Assembly: GCF_001421415.1 (NCBI RefSeq)
Contig: NZ_LMKH01000012.1
Coordinates: 186,001-250,000 of the forward strand
Origin: Sphingomonas sp. Leaf208
GTDB taxonomy: Bacteria; Pseudomonadota; Alphaproteobacteria; Sphingomonadales; Sphingomonadaceae
Direction: 5' to 3'
DNA: 64,000 nucleotides
Shown here: positions 1 to 10,700 of the stretch, in pieces
Layout of the letters: each line of letters opens with the position of its first letter
Numbering within the stretch: the first letter of the stretch is position 1
The notes under the pieces: generated by a model
Database searches by the model: none
What the model was told of the DNA's origin: nothing
Seen by the model: the letters and a program-made list of their open reading frames with translations, nothing else
Translations under genes and position numbers: made by a program

Positions 1-1
1 G

Positions 2-925
2 CCCGCGACGATCGAGGGCGATCCGCAGGGCGTCCAGGTCGTGGCCGCGCCGATCGGCGGCCGGCTGGTCTCGCTCACCCGCAACCTCGGCCAGCCGATC
101 GGCCGCGGCGAGACGCTGGCGATCATCGAGAGCCGCGAGGCAGCGTCGCTCAATGCCGAGGTCGAAGCGGCCGGTGCGCGGTCCGCGCTTGCCCAGTCGA
201 ACCTACGCCGCGAACAGCGGTTGTTCGCTGAGCGCGTTTCACCCGAGCAAGACCTAGTCGCAGCCCGAACCGCCGCAACCGAAGCCAACATCGCGCTCCG
301 ACTCGCGCGGCAGCAGCTGTCGGCCACCGGCGGCGGCGGCGGTGCGCTCAACCGTATCGCGGTGCGCGCGCCGATTGCCGGCCAGGTGATCGCCCGGTCG
401 GCTACGCTGGGGCAACAGGTCGCGGCCGATGCCGAAATTTTCCACGTCGCCAACCTCACCAAGGTGTCGGTGACGATGTCGCTCGTTCCCGCGGATGCCG
501 GCCGCGTGAAGCCGGGTGCCCGCGTGGAAGTCACGTCCGCCGGCCGCCGCCAGGATGGCCGCGTGACCTTCGTCTCGCCGATCCTCGACGAAACCACGCG
601 CCTCGTCCCCGTGATCGCGACGATCGACAATGCGGGCGGCCTGTGGCGCGTCGGCGAGAATGTCGGCGTGTCGGTGCTTCTCCCCGCCAGCGGCGACCGC
701 AGCATCGCCGTGCCCTCGGCTGCCGTGCAGATGATCGGCGACCGGCCGCACGTGTTCGTCCGGACCGCGACCGGCTTCCGGGCGACGCCGGTGACGCTCG
801 GCCGCACCAATGGCGGCGCGGTTACCGTGACCGCGGGCCTCACCGGCGAGGAGCGCATCGCCTCGACCAACTCGTTCACGCTCAAGGCCGAACTCGGCAA
901 GGGCGCGGCGAAGGACGAGGACTAG
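2..925 (+). CDS. Efflux RND periplasmic adaptor (CzcB/HlyD type), 5' end outside window
   Basis: This is the periplasmic adaptor (membrane-fusion) subunit of a tripartite heavy-metal efflux pump, linking the inner-membrane RND pump to an outer-membrane channel. The reading frame is open from base 2, so the start lies upstream of the window and the GTG at 41 is probably internal. The first visible part is a lipoyl/barrel-sandwich half with the pattern APIGGRLVSL followed by IIESREAASL. A short coiled-coil hairpin rich in Ala, Arg and Glu follows, then the second lipoyl half (RAPIAGQVI) and beta-barrel domains. The stop lies 3 nt before the RND gene, so the two are surely co-transcribed. The metal cannot be told from this fragment. 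Confidence 0.88.
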   Translation, partial: PATIEGDPQGVQVVAAPIGGRLVSLTRNLGQPIGRGETLAIIESREAASLNAEVEAAGARSALAQSNLRREQRLFAERVSPEQDLVAARTAATEANIALRLARQQLSATGGGGGALNRIAVRAPIAGQVIARSATLGQQVAADAEIFHVANLTKVSVTMSLVPADAGRVKPGARVEVTSAGRRQDGRVTFVSPILDETTRLVPVIATIDNAGGLWRVGENVGVSVLLPASGDRSIAVPSAAVQMIGDRPHVFVRTATGFRATPVTLGRTNGGAVTVTAGLTGEERIASTNSFTLKAELGKGAAKDED

Positions 926-928
926 GCC

Positions 929-3900
929 ATGCTCTCGCGTATCGTAACGCTGGCCGTCGAGAAGCGCTGGCTCGTCCTCCTGCTGACGCTCGCCGCCGCG
1001 CTCGCCGGAATGTTCGCCATCCAGCGGCTGCCGATCGACGCCGTCCCCGACATCACCAACAACCAGGTCCAGATCAACGTCCGCGCGCCCGCGCTGTCGC
1101 CCGACCAAATCGAGAAACAGGTCGCCTTCACCGTCGAGACCGCGCTCGCCGGCATCCCCGGCCTCGACTACACGCGGTCGCTCAGCCGCAACGGCTTCGC
1201 GCAGGTCACCGCGGTGTTCGACGAGAAGACCGATATCTACTTCGCCCGCGCCCAGGTGGCAGAGCGGCTGCGCACCGCCGAGGAGGATTTGCCGGATGAC
1301 GTGGTGCCCGAGATGGGACCGATCGCCACGGGTCTCGGCGACATCTTCATGTGGACGGTCGAGTACCGCGAGCTCGACCAGGTCCGCCACCGCAACGGCG
1401 AGCCCGGCCTGCAAAAGGACGGCAGCTACATCACGCCGGAAGGCGACCACCTCGTCAGCGAACCCGACAAGGCGACGTATCTGCGCACCGTGCAGGACTG
1501 GATCGTCACCCCGCAGCTGAAGAGCAGCGCGGGCCTTGCGGGGGTCGACAGCCTCGGCGGCTATACCAAGCAGTATCTCGTCGTCCCCGATATCCAGCGT
1601 ATGGCGGCAATGAAGATCACGCTCCAGGACCTCGCCACCGCGCTCAAGCGCAACAACACCAGCGCGGGTGCGGGAATCGTCGACCGCAACGGCGAAGGCC
1701 TCGCGGTCCGTGCCGACGGCCGGATCCGCAACGCCGACGAGCTCGCACGCACCGTGGTCGCGACGCGCGAGAGCGTGCCGATCCTGCTCAGCCAGATCGC
1801 CACCGTCCGCACCGGCCAGGCATTGCGGATGGGTTCGGCGTCGGAGAACGGCCACGAAGTCGTCGTCGGCACAGCAGTCATGCGGATCGGCGAGAACAGC
1901 CGCACCGTCTCGACCGGTGTCGGCACGCGGCTACAGGAGATCGGCCGGGCGCTTCCCATCGACGTCGTGGTGAAGCCAGTGCTCAACCGCACCGAGCTCG
2001 TCAATTCGACGATCGCGACCGTTGCCCGCAACCTTGCCGAAGGCGCGGTGCTGGTCATCGTCGTGCTGTTCGTGCTGCTCGGCAATTTCCGCGCCGCGCT
2101 GATCACCGCGCTGGTGATCCCGATCACGATGCTGCTGACGAGCATCGGCATGCTGAAGGCCGGCGTGTCGGCGAACCTGATGAGCCTCGGCGCGCTCGAT
2201 TTCGGGCTGATCGTCGACGGCGCCGTGATCATCGTCGAGAATGCCCTGCGTCGTTTGGGTGAGGCACAGCATGGTCGCAGCGAGCCATTACCCCTGAAAA
2301 AAAGACTCGATCTAGTCGCGGCATCGGCACGCGAGATGATCCGCCCTTCGGTATACGGCCAGGCGATCATCATCCTCGTCTACGCGCCGCTGCTCACCTT
2401 CACCGGCGTCGAGGGCAAGATGTTCGAACCGATGGCGCTGACCGTCATCATCGCGCTCGTCTTCGCCTTCGTCCTGTCAATGACCTTCGTCCCCGCGGCG
2501 ATCGCGATCGCACTGAGCCGAACCGTCGACGAGAAAGAAAGCCGGATCATCGGCTGGCTGCGCCGACGCTACGAACCGGGTCTCGGCAAGGCAATGCGCC
2601 GCCCGAGCATCACGCTGGGCATCGCCATCGGCGCACTGGCGCTGGCGGGAATCGCCTTTACCACGCTCGGCCAGGAGTTCCTGCCGCAGCTCGACGAAGG
2701 CAACATCCTCGTCCAGGCGGTCCGCATCCCCGGCACCTCGGTCGACCAGAGCCAGGCGATGCAGTTCCAGGTCGAGAAGGTCCTTGCCCGCCAACCCGAG
2801 GTCCGCTTCGCCTTCTCGCGCACCGGTACCTCGGAGATCGCCAGCGATCCGATGCCGCCGAACGCCACCGACACCTTCGTGATCCTGAAGCCCAAGGCGG
2901 AATGGCCCGACCCGAGCCTCGCAAAGGAAGAACTCGTCGCGCGGATGGAGCAGCAGCTCTCGACGCTGCCCGGCAACGCGTACGAGATCACCCAACCGAT
3001 CCAGATGCGCTTCAACGAACTGATCGCGGGCGTGCGCGGCGACATCGCGGTGAAAATCTTCGGCGACGACTTCGGCGGCATGAACGCCGCCGCGGACCGT
3101 ATCGCCGATGTCCTGCGCAAGACGCGTGGCGCGGTCGACGTCCGCGTCGAGCAGACAGAAGGCCTGCCGATGCTCGACATCCGCCCGAACCGCATGGCAA
3201 TGTCACGCATCGGCGTCACCGCGGGCGACGTGCAGGACACCGTGGCCGCCGCAATCGGCGGACGCGAGGCCGGCATGATCTTCGAGGGCGACCGACGTTT
3301 CCCCGTCGTGATCCGCCTGTCCGAAGCGTCGCGATCGGACCTTACCCAGGTCGCGCAAATCCCCGTCCCGACCTTGGCAGACGGGTTCGTCCCGCTGTCG
3401 ACCGTCGCCGACATCGCGGTCGTCGATGGACCCAACCAGATCAGCCGCGAGAACGGCAAGCGCCGCGTCGTCGTCCAGGCCAACGTCCGCGATCGCGACG
3501 TCGCGGGCGTGGTCGCCGACGCGCGTGCGGCGATCGATACGCAGGTGACGATGCCGCCGGGAACCTATGTCGAATGGGGCGGACAATTCGAGAACCTCGC
3601 CTCCGCGCGCGACCGCCTGATGCTCGTCGTGCCGGTCTGCTTCGCGGTCATCATGCTGCTGCTCTACGGCGCGCTCGGCTCGGTCCGCGACGCGGCGATC
3701 GTGTTCACCGGCGTGCCACTCGCGCTGGTCGGCGGCGTCCTTGCGCTCGTGGTTCGCGGCATGCCGTTCTCCGTTTCGGCCGCGGTCGGGTTCATCGCGC
3801 TGTCGGGCATAGCCGTACTCAACGGGCTGGTGATGGTCTCGTCGATCCACGACCTGATGGCACGCGGCATGGACAGGGCTTGCGCCGCGCACGACGGCGC

Positions 3901-4153
3901 GCTCGCCCGGCTTCGGCCGGTGGCGATGACGGCACTGGTCGCAAGCCTCGGCTTCGTACCGATGGCACTCGGGCACGGCGCCGGCGCCGAAGTGCAGAAA
4001 CCGCTCGCGACCGTAGTGATCGGCGGCCTGATCTCGGCCACGCTGCTGACGCTGTTCGTCCTGCCGACGCTCTACGCCCGCTTCGGCGCATGGACGGCGA
4101 GATTAGAAGGTTCGGATGCTCCGACGGTGCAAACGCAGACATCATCGGGATAG
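929..4153 (+). CDS. czcA: Heavy-metal efflux RND transporter, CzcA family
   Basis: Inner-membrane proton/metal antiporter of 1,074 residues, close to the usual length of about 1,040 for CzcA/CusA proteins. The N-terminus has the family hallmarks: a first transmembrane helix, then PIDAVPDITNNQVQI and GIPGLDYTRSLSRNG. The charged TM4 motif DFGLIVDGAVIIVE (around residues 424-437) carries the Asp/Asp/Glu pattern typical of the HME1 (Zn/Co/Cd/Ni) branch, which favours a divalent-cation pump over a Cu/Ag pump. Two large periplasmic loops alternate with helix bundles, as in all RND pumps. It follows the adaptor gene by 3 nt. No outer-membrane channel gene is visible and it probably lies upstream. 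Substrate specificity is inferred. Confidence 0.93.
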   Translation: MLSRIVTLAVEKRWLVLLLTLAAALAGMFAIQRLPIDAVPDITNNQVQINVRAPALSPDQIEKQVAFTVETALAGIPGLDYTRSLSRNGFAQVTAVFDEKTDIYFARAQVAERLRTAEEDLPDDVVPEMGPIATGLGDIFMWTVEYRELDQVRHRNGEPGLQKDGSYITPEGDHLVSEPDKATYLRTVQDWIVTPQLKSSAGLAGVDSLGGYTKQYLVVPDIQRMAAMKITLQDLATALKRNNTSAGAGIVDRNGEGLAVRADGRIRNADELARTVVATRESVPILLSQIATVRTGQALRMGSASENGHEVVVGTAVMRIGENSRTVSTGVGTRLQEIGRALPIDVVVKPVLNRTELVNSTIATVARNLAEGAVLVIVVLFVLLGNFRAALITALVIPITMLLTSIGMLKAGVSANLMSLGALDFGLIVDGAVIIVENALRRLGEAQHGRSEPLPLKKRLDLVAASAREMIRPSVYGQAIIILVYAPLLTFTGVEGKMFEPMALTVIIALVFAFVLSMTFVPAAIAIALSRTVDEKESRIIGWLRRRYEPGLGKAMRRPSITLGIAIGALALAGIAFTTLGQEFLPQLDEGNILVQAVRIPGTSVDQSQAMQFQVEKVLARQPEVRFAFSRTGTSEIASDPMPPNATDTFVILKPKAEWPDPSLAKEELVARMEQQLSTLPGNAYEITQPIQMRFNELIAGVRGDIAVKIFGDDFGGMNAAADRIADVLRKTRGAVDVRVEQTEGLPMLDIRPNRMAMSRIGVTAGDVQDTVAAAIGGREAGMIFEGDRRFPVVIRLSEASRSDLTQVAQIPVPTLADGFVPLSTVADIAVVDGPNQISRENGKRRVVVQANVRDRDVAGVVADARAAIDTQVTMPPGTYVEWGGQFENLASARDRLMLVVPVCFAVIMLLLYGALGSVRDAAIVFTGVPLALVGGVLALVVRGMPFSVSAAVGFIALSGIAVLNGLVMVSSIHDLMARGMDRACAAHDGALARLRPVAMTALVASLGFVPMALGHGAGAEVQKPLATVVIGGLISATLLTLFVLPTLYARFGAWTARLEGSDAPTVQTQTSSG

Positions 4154-4386
4154 CTCTGCTCGCAATCTAGTCGCCGAGTTGCGGGATGAGGTCGGGCTCG
4201 GCGACGACGAGATCGCGGTAGACGTCGAACTGCGCCTGTTCCCGACACTGGCACAACGTCACTGCCGCGCTCCAGCGTGTAAAGTACCGTCCGCCCTCGC
4301 GCGCCTGACCAACGCACAATGCCTGCGCAATTCTCGGCGGACAAAGTCTTCGTGCGGTCTGATCCAGACCAAATGGAAGGCGTTCG

Positions 4387-5040
4387 ATGAAGATCACATA
4401 CCTGGTCACGAGTATATTCGCGGCGATGCCCCTGCCTGCCACGGCGCAAGTCCGACAGCAGGCACCGGAGCCAACACAGATGAAGTCCCAGGACACGCCT
4501 GCTGAGCCGAGATTCAGCGGCTTCAAGATCGGTGCCGATACCGACTGGAGACGAACGACGGTTCACTATGACCTGCCACTCCTATCCTCTGTCATCGATC
4601 GCAGGAAAGACGACGTTGGGTATAGCCTGCATTTGGGATACGATAACGAAGTGGGCCAAAGCTTCGTCATAGGGTCCGAAGTTGCGATTGGACGCGGCGA
4701 TACCAATCTCTTGGCCGACGAGGCATTGGGCGTCTACACTCTGAAACCGCGCTGGTCGCTCGATGTTTCGAGCCGTGCAGGATTACTCGTGGAACCACAG
4801 ATACTGCTGTACGGCCGCGTCGGCTATAGTTTGCTCCGGGGTCGCGAAAAGACCGATTTTCGCGCCGTCCCGACCAGCGACGTGAAAGCCAAAGGTACCG
4901 AGAATGGCTTCCTGTTTGGCGGCGGCATCGAGACGGCCGTGTATTCCGGACTGTTCTTGCGGGCCGAATATGACAAGATCGACTATGGAAATGGTCTGAC
5001 GACATCGAAGGTCTTGTTCGGCATCAACGCCGGCTTCTGA
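4387..5040 (+). CDS. Outer-membrane beta-barrel protein (porin-like), 217 aa
   Basis: The protein begins with a signal peptide (MKITYLVTSIFAAMPLPATA, cleavage probably after TAQ). A proline/glutamine-rich spacer follows, then a run of amphipathic beta strands with alternating hydrophobic residues, Gly-Tyr turns and a final phenylalanine (FGINAGF), the usual signal for outer-membrane assembly. This fits the OmpA-N/opacity type of eight-stranded barrel (OMP_b-brl family). The function is unknown. It lies 233 nt after czcA, a gap where I see no convincing gene, and is convergent with the lipoprotein gene downstream. The two share a hairpin. Confidence 0.75.
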   Translation: MKITYLVTSIFAAMPLPATAQVRQQAPEPTQMKSQDTPAEPRFSGFKIGADTDWRRTTVHYDLPLLSSVIDRRKDDVGYSLHLGYDNEVGQSFVIGSEVAIGRGDTNLLADEALGVYTLKPRWSLDVSSRAGLLVEPQILLYGRVGYSLLRGREKTDFRAVPTSDVKAKGTENGFLFGGGIETAVYSGLFLRAEYDKIDYGNGLTTSKVLFGINAGF

Positions 5041-5057
5041 TCCTCGTGTAAATACCC

Positions 5058-5100
5058 GTCGGCCCTTGGTGACCCGCTGTGGCGATCACCAAGGGCCGAC
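5058..5100. terminator. Perfect 15-bp hairpin between convergent genes
   Basis: The arms 5058-5072 and 5086-5100 are perfect inverted complements around a 13-nt loop. They sit between the stop of the beta-barrel gene and the 3' end of the convergent lipoprotein gene. There is no long T-run on either side, so it is better described as a strong bidirectional stem-loop, probably ending transcription or protecting the 3' ends, than as a classic intrinsic terminator. Confidence 0.55.
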
Positions 5101-5122
5101 GGAAGAGGCTCACCGTGGCGGA

Positions 5123-5485
5123 TCAGGCACACGTCCTTCGTCGCGCGCCGGGGCGGTCATGCTTCCGCTGACGCTCGCAGTTCCGGATCCGGCTGTCGGC
5201 CATGTCCTGCATCGTCTTGTTGATCTCGGTGGCGAGGCGAGCCCGTTCCAAGGCCTCGACACCCTGCGCGTCACGGCGTTGCTGTTGAGTCAGCATGCAC
5301 CCCGTATAGTCCGGGGACCCATGCGCCGCGCCAAAGCTGGCACAGGTATCGATATCCTGCGCCAGAGATACACGGCGTCGCTCCTCGAGCGTTGCACAAC
5401 CGTTCAAGCCGACGACCAGTAAAATACTGGTCACGATCGGCACCACTATGCGCAGGATTGGCGTCAGAAAATACAATGTCATCAT
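5123..5485 (-). CDS. Small predicted lipoprotein, unknown function
   Basis: The frame is open to 5584. The ATG at 5485 is preferred because a GGGG ribosome-binding stretch precedes it and the protein then begins with a signal sequence (MMTLYFLTPILRIV... LLVVGLNGC) whose Cys suits lipoprotein processing. The mature part is about 95 residues, charged and probably helical. It has two further cysteines (DTCASFGAAHG and YTGCMLTQQQ) that could form a disulfide in the periplasm, and a basic tail. I do not recognise a family. It lies directly downstream of the kinase gene on the same strand, so it may be read through from the two-component operon. Confidence 0.55.
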   Translation of the reverse strand: MMTLYFLTPILRIVVPIVTSILLVVGLNGCATLEERRRVSLAQDIDTCASFGAAHGSPDYTGCMLTQQQRRDAQGVEALERARLATEINKTMQDMADSRIRNCERQRKHDRPGARRRTCA

Positions 5486-5590
5486 AGATACCCCGATGTC
5501 TGCCGACGGCGTGTCCAGCTCAGGTCTGATCTTGCCGATGCGGTCAGATGCGGGGCGAACATTGCGTGTGTATGGCTCGGCCAAGCACCG

Positions 5591-6910
5591 TTATCGATCG
5601 AGAAACTCGACCCGCACCACCGTGCCGTTCACCGGTGCCGCGAGGATCGACACGCGTCCGCCGTGCAGTTCGACCACCTGCCGCACTAGGTTCAGGCCGA
5701 GGCCGGCGCCCGTGGATCTCGGCTTCAGGCGGTGAAAGGGCTCGAACACGCGCTTGCGCTCCTCGATCGGTATGCCGATGCCGTCGTCCTCGACTTCGAA
5801 CCCATGGCCCAGCACGCGGACGATCACGTGACGGCCACCATGCTCGATCGCATTCTGCACCAAATTCGTCAGCACGCGCTCGATCGGCCCCGCGTCGCCG
5901 CAGATCGTGCGCGGTTCCACGATCACCACTTCGATCGTGCGATCCGCGGCGATCAGTAGCGGCGCGAGCTCGGCGGCGACGCGTGTTACCAAGGATACGA
6001 GATCGACGTCGGCCTGCTCGCGGGCGACATCCAGACGCTGGAGATCGAGCAGTTGCTCGGCCAGATTGGCGAGCCGGTGCACATCGCTGCCAAGGCTGCG
6101 CGTCGCCGCCTCGTCCGCGCCGTCGACCTTGATCCGCAGGATGGCGATCGGCGTGCGCAACTCGTGCGCGGCCGAGGCGATAAACCGCCGTTGTCGCTCA
6201 TATCCCTCGTCGAGGCGCCGCAGAACGTCGTTGACCGCGCGAACCAGCGGCAGGATCTCGGTCGGCACCTGGTGTTCGCCCAGCCGCCAGCCGCGACGAT
6301 GGGCATCGATCCGTCCCGCCTCCTCTGCGATCCGGTTCACCCCCGCGAGCGATCGCCTGACGATCCACGGCGTGACCACCAGCGAGACCAGCGCCAGCAG
6401 GACGATGACCAGGATGCTGAAGAGATTGGACGCGATGAGTATCGAGACCGTCAGCTCGGTCAGCTTGCCGTGCGCAAGGATCGTGAGTTTACCCGCCGGC
6501 GAAACCTCCTGTCGAATGACTGCGGACAACCCATAGGGTGGCGCCCGGTCCCGGATCTGCATGTAGGAAAGCCGGTGCAGCGCGCCACCGAAATGCGCGT
6601 ATGGCGGCGGTACCTGGCCAAGGGTGACGTTGCGCCCGCGATCGTCTTCCGCGACGAACCAGAGACCGGGCGTCTCCGCGCGCAGTCGCGCCAGTCCCGG
6701 TGTCGGGCGCAACGTCATTCGGCCATCGGCGTGGCGAACGATCGACTGCGCGATGACGCCGGTGATCGTCTCCTCGGTATACGCGACGTTGCTGCTCATC
6801 CGCATGAACACGAGGAGGATCACCGAGAGCATCATGGTCAGCGTCGCGAACTGGATCAGCATCGGTTTGACGATCAGCGCGCGCTTCAGCGACGGTGGCC
6901 GCGCGTTCAC
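5591..6910 (-). CDS. Membrane sensor histidine kinase
   Basis: Sensor kinase of 439 residues. TM1 is about residues 14-36, a periplasmic sensor region about 37-150 and TM2 about 152-178, followed by a HAMP linker. HisKA contains the phospho-acceptor His249 in SAAHELRTP. The HATPase domain has an N box (LVQNAIEHG, about 350), G1 (EDDGIGI, about 374) and G2 (GAGLGLNL, about 401). All catalytic motifs look intact. It starts at a GTG that overlaps the stop of the response-regulator gene (GTGA), so translation is coupled. The periplasmic domain has no obvious metal ligand cluster. Control of the nearby metal pump is possible from location only. Confidence 0.92.
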   Translation of the reverse strand: MNARPPSLKRALIVKPMLIQFATLTMMLSVILLVFMRMSSNVAYTEETITGVIAQSIVRHADGRMTLRPTPGLARLRAETPGLWFVAEDDRGRNVTLGQVPPPYAHFGGALHRLSYMQIRDRAPPYGLSAVIRQEVSPAGKLTILAHGKLTELTVSILIASNLFSILVIVLLALVSLVVTPWIVRRSLAGVNRIAEEAGRIDAHRRGWRLGEHQVPTEILPLVRAVNDVLRRLDEGYERQRRFIASAAHELRTPIAILRIKVDGADEAATRSLGSDVHRLANLAEQLLDLQRLDVAREQADVDLVSLVTRVAAELAPLLIAADRTIEVVIVEPRTICGDAGPIERVLTNLVQNAIEHGGRHVIVRVLGHGFEVEDDGIGIPIEERKRVFEPFHRLKPRSTGAGLGLNLVRQVVELHGGRVSILAAPVNGTVVRVEFLDR

Positions 6911-7581
6911 GACGACGCCTTCAACAAATAGCCGACGCCTCTGATCGCGTGGATCTCGATTCCCGCACCCGCCTCGGCCAGCTTTCGACGAAGACGCGAT
7001 ATGTGGGAATCGAGCGTGTTCGACTGTACCTCGTCATCGAACCCGTACACCGCGTGCTCGAGCGACTCCCGCAGCACCGTTCTGCCGCGACGCTTGACCA
7101 AGGTCGCAAGGACGCGAAGTTCGCGCCGGACGAGGTCGAGCCTGACGCCTGCAACGACGGCCTCGTCGTTGGCGACATCGAAGACGAGCGCGCCCACCCC
7201 GATTTCCTCGACGGCCAAGTCCGCGGGACGACGCCTGACCGCGCGAATGCGGGCGAACATTTCCTCGAGCGCGAACGGCTTGATGAGATAGTCGTCGGCG
7301 CCCTCGTCCAGTCCGGCAACGCGGTCCGATATTTCCCCGCGCGCGCTCAGCACGATGATGGAAAGTCCGGGATTGCCGGCTCGCAGCGACGGGACCAGCG
7401 AGAGCCCGTCGCCGTCCGGCAGGGTCCTGTCCAGCAGGACGAGATCATAGGCCACCGACCGCGCCGCCTCCCGGGCCATCGTCAACCGATCGACATGATC
7501 GACGACAAAGCGTTCTCGGGTGAGAGAACGACACAATGCCGCAGCGAATTCGACTTCGTCTTCGACGATCAGGATTCTCAC
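6907..7581 (-). CDS. OmpR/PhoB-family response regulator
   Basis: DNA-binding partner of the adjacent kinase, 224 residues. The receiver domain has the acidic pair ED near residue 7, phospho-acceptor Asp51 (DLVLLDRTLPDGDG) and the switch lysine in DDYLIKPF. A winged-helix Trans_reg_C domain follows, ending in the family signature VDSHISRLRRKL-like text (TLDSHISRLRRKL) and IRGVGYLL. GTG 7581 is chosen over TTG 7584 because AAGG lies 7 nt before it. Target genes are unknown. Confidence 0.92.
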   Translation of the reverse strand: MRILIVEDEVEFAAALCRSLTRERFVVDHVDRLTMAREAARSVAYDLVLLDRTLPDGDGLSLVPSLRAGNPGLSIIVLSARGEISDRVAGLDEGADDYLIKPFALEEMFARIRAVRRRPADLAVEEIGVGALVFDVANDEAVVAGVRLDLVRRELRVLATLVKRRGRTVLRESLEHAVYGFDDEVQSNTLDSHISRLRRKLAEAGAGIEIHAIRGVGYLLKASS

Positions 7582-7741
7582 CAAGGGACCTTATGAAGAC
7601 GGGCCGCGACGCCGAACCGCCGCTCTACGCGTTCCCACCAGAAGATCGCGCATCAACCTCCGATATGGTCCTTCTGTATTGCCGCAACATTGCGCTCGCC
7701 GTGACGGCCCGGTTCGAACAGCATCAGGCAAGAGACCTGCC

Positions 7742-10700
7742 TCAAGAGGTCTCGACATACCCCTTGCGTGTCTTTTCCAGCGTCAGCTTGTTCGCTTCCC
7801 GGGCGGCGCGTTCGGGCGTCTCGTAGGTCTTGACGACGGAACTGCCCTTGGTGCCGCGCCGGCCGTAGACGACGGTGACTTCGGCGCCGTTTACCGCGAT
7901 CTTCCAGAACTTGTCGGACGCCCCTTGGGTAAATTCGAACGTGGTGAAGCCCTCCGCCGACGTCTCTCCCGCAGGCGCTTCCGGGACAGGGGACGGTACG
8001 GGTAAGACGGGTAGCGGCAACGCCGATCCCCGCTCGAACGGATCGTCGTCGACGGCGTTCTCGTCGCCGCGCAACGCCGCCTCGATCTGCGCGATCACCG
8101 CCTCCGGTTGGCGGAGCCAGGCATGCGAGGGAATATCGATCACCCGCCAGCCGAAGCGCCGCAGGATCGTCGGCTGGAACACGTAGCGATCGGCGATCGC
8201 ATCGCCTGCGTCTCCATCGAGCAGGATGGCCAGCGCGTGGCTCCTGCCGTCGGGCGCGACGATCGCGAGATCGCAGCGGAAGCTGGCGCTGCCGACATAT
8301 TCCTGGACGACATGGCCGCGCGCGCGCAGCGTCGCGGCAAGGGCATCGCGCAGCGGGTCCGGCGCCGGCGCGCGGGAAAAGATGCGCTGCGCTTCGGGAT
8401 TGAGCGTGGCGAGAATGGCCTGGCCGTGCGGTCCGTCGCCCCGCGCCTGCGCTTCGGCGAACGACAGGAACGTCCGGAGCGCACGCGCGCCGTCGTTGTG
8501 CGTGTTCGTGATCGCCTCGGCGCGGATGGTGGACACGATCGCCATGTGATGCCGCGCGCGGCTGAAGATCACGTTGAGGCGCTTTTCGCCGCCGCGCTGG
8601 TTGATCGGGCCGAAGTTCATCGCCATCCGCCCAGCGCGATCGGGCGCGTAGCAGATGCTCAGCAGGATCACGTCGCGCTCGTCGCCCTGGACGTTTTCGA
8701 GATTCTTGACGAACAGCCCGTTCACCTGGCCGTCGTCTTCCCGGACATATTCCGCCTCGATCAGCGCGGCGAACGCCGGATCCTCCGCGGCAAGCGCATC
8801 GAGCGCGTTTTCGATTTCGGTCTGCTGCGCCTCGGAAAACGCGACGATGCCGATGCTAAGCCCGGTTTCGCGGCCAAGCAGGTCGCGGACCATCGCCGCG
8901 ATCAAGCGCGCCTCGGGAAGGTTCGCGCGCTTGTCGTACAGCCCGTCGGCGACCGGGTGATAACTGATCGCGCGCTCCAGCAGTCGATCGACGCTATCGA
9001 CCGGCGCGCTCTCGTCGTCCGATCGCACCGCCGTCGGCGACGCGCCGGTCTCGGCGATCGTCCGGTCGGGAATGGTGACCAGCCGGCCATCGTAGAACGC
9101 CGCATTGGAGAAGCTGATGAGCGCTTCGGAGCGGCTGCGATAATGCCAGGCGAGCAACGTCGCCGGCAGGCTTCGCGCCGCCTGGGCGAGCAGGCTGGCG
9201 GCATCGAGCAGGATCGCCATCGTCTGGCCGTCTTCTTCCGCGGTGACCTGCATCTCGTCCTCATCGCGCACGGCGGCGAAGAAGCTGGTGGGCGGCAGCT
9301 GCATCTCGTCGCCGACGACGACGATCTGCGGCGCGCGGCTGAGCGCCGGCACCGCTTCCTCGATCGGGATCTGGCTGGCCTCGTCGAAGATCACGACGTC
9401 GAACAGGTCCGCCTGGAGCGGCAGCGTGTCCGATACCGATAGCGGACTCATCAGCCATACCGGCTTCAGGTCGTTGACCACCACGCCGGTCTCGTCGTCG
9501 GACAGGTCGCGGATCGAACGATAGCGCATGGTCTTGCCGAACTCGTGTTCCAGCTCGCGCCGCCCGGTCGCGTATATCTTCTTCGCCTCGCGCCCGGCGC
9601 CATCGAGCTGCGTCACCGACAGCGTCGATTGGCGGACGTGATCGCGGAACTTGCGCTGCGCGCTGGCGCGGATGCAGGCGGCGTTGTCGTCCTGGAGGAT
9701 CTCGCCGGCGCGCGCGACCCGGCGCGCGCTCGACGCGAGTTGCGCGGCGTCGAACCGGAATAGAGCCGGCTCCGCCCGCAACGCGTGGGTGATCGCCTCG
9801 TCGAGCACGAGCGCTTCGATACGCGCCGGATCGAGCGTCATCGTTCGCAAGGCGAAGGCCACCCGCGGCCCCGCCTGATCCGCTGCCCGTAGCAGTGGCA
9901 ACAGGTCGGGCAGATCGTCGAGGCCCTCGCGCATGTCGCGCATCGCCTCGGCCAGCGCGCTTAACGTCATCACCTGGCCATCGACGAGATGACTATCGCA
10001 TAGCGCGGCGAGCGATTCTATGGCGGTGGTAGCGCGCGCTTCCCGTACGAGCGTTGCGGCCGGATCCGCGGAAGCCTGCGCATGAGCGACCAGGCGGCGG
10101 ACGAGCATCGGCGCCGCATCGTCGGACCACCTGTCACGCAGTGCGGCCAGCGCATCGGCATCGTCGGTTCCGAACCGCGCGTTCAGCGCAGCGCGCGCAG
10201 CGGCGTCTTCTGCCGCCGCGGCTTGGCGTGCCACCAGCCGTTCGAGCACGACGGTGATGCTGGGTTCGACGGCGTGCGCCGAGAAATCGTAGCGTTCGTG
10301 GATCGTGCGCTTGAGGCGGTTCCAGCTTCCGCTCAGGAACTTGAAAAAGCCCGGCTCCTGTCGACGCGCCTGATCGAGCGCGGCATCCGCGTCCTCGGGC
10401 GATAGCGGATCGGTCCAATGCCCTGCCGCGTCCGCCGCTGCGCCATGTTTCGACGCAGCTGCGACACACGCGGCGCTGGCGTCGCGAAACTCGCGCGACG
10501 CGGCCGAGGTCGGGTCGAGCAGATCGAGGTTGCCCGCAAGGTTCGTCTGCACCGCTGCCGATGCCGATCGCACCACGACGAGCGCATCCGCCAGGCTGGT
10601 ATCCCCCGACACCAGGGTGCCGTCGTCCTCCAGCATAGGATCGATCCGGTCGAACAGCTGCTCGCCCTCCGCGACCATCGCCGACACCTGCGCATAGCAT

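Noticed and set aside
254..1855. 533-residue minus-strand frame opposite the RND genes
   Set aside because: His/Asp/Arg-rich antisense frame without homology; czcBA-type genes are certain.
4167..4526. Minus-strand frame in the gap after czcA, ending FDVYRDLVVAEPDLIPQLGD
   Set aside because: The last 50 residues look somewhat protein-like, perhaps a gene remnant, but there is no start or family and it overlaps the signal peptide of the beta-barrel gene.
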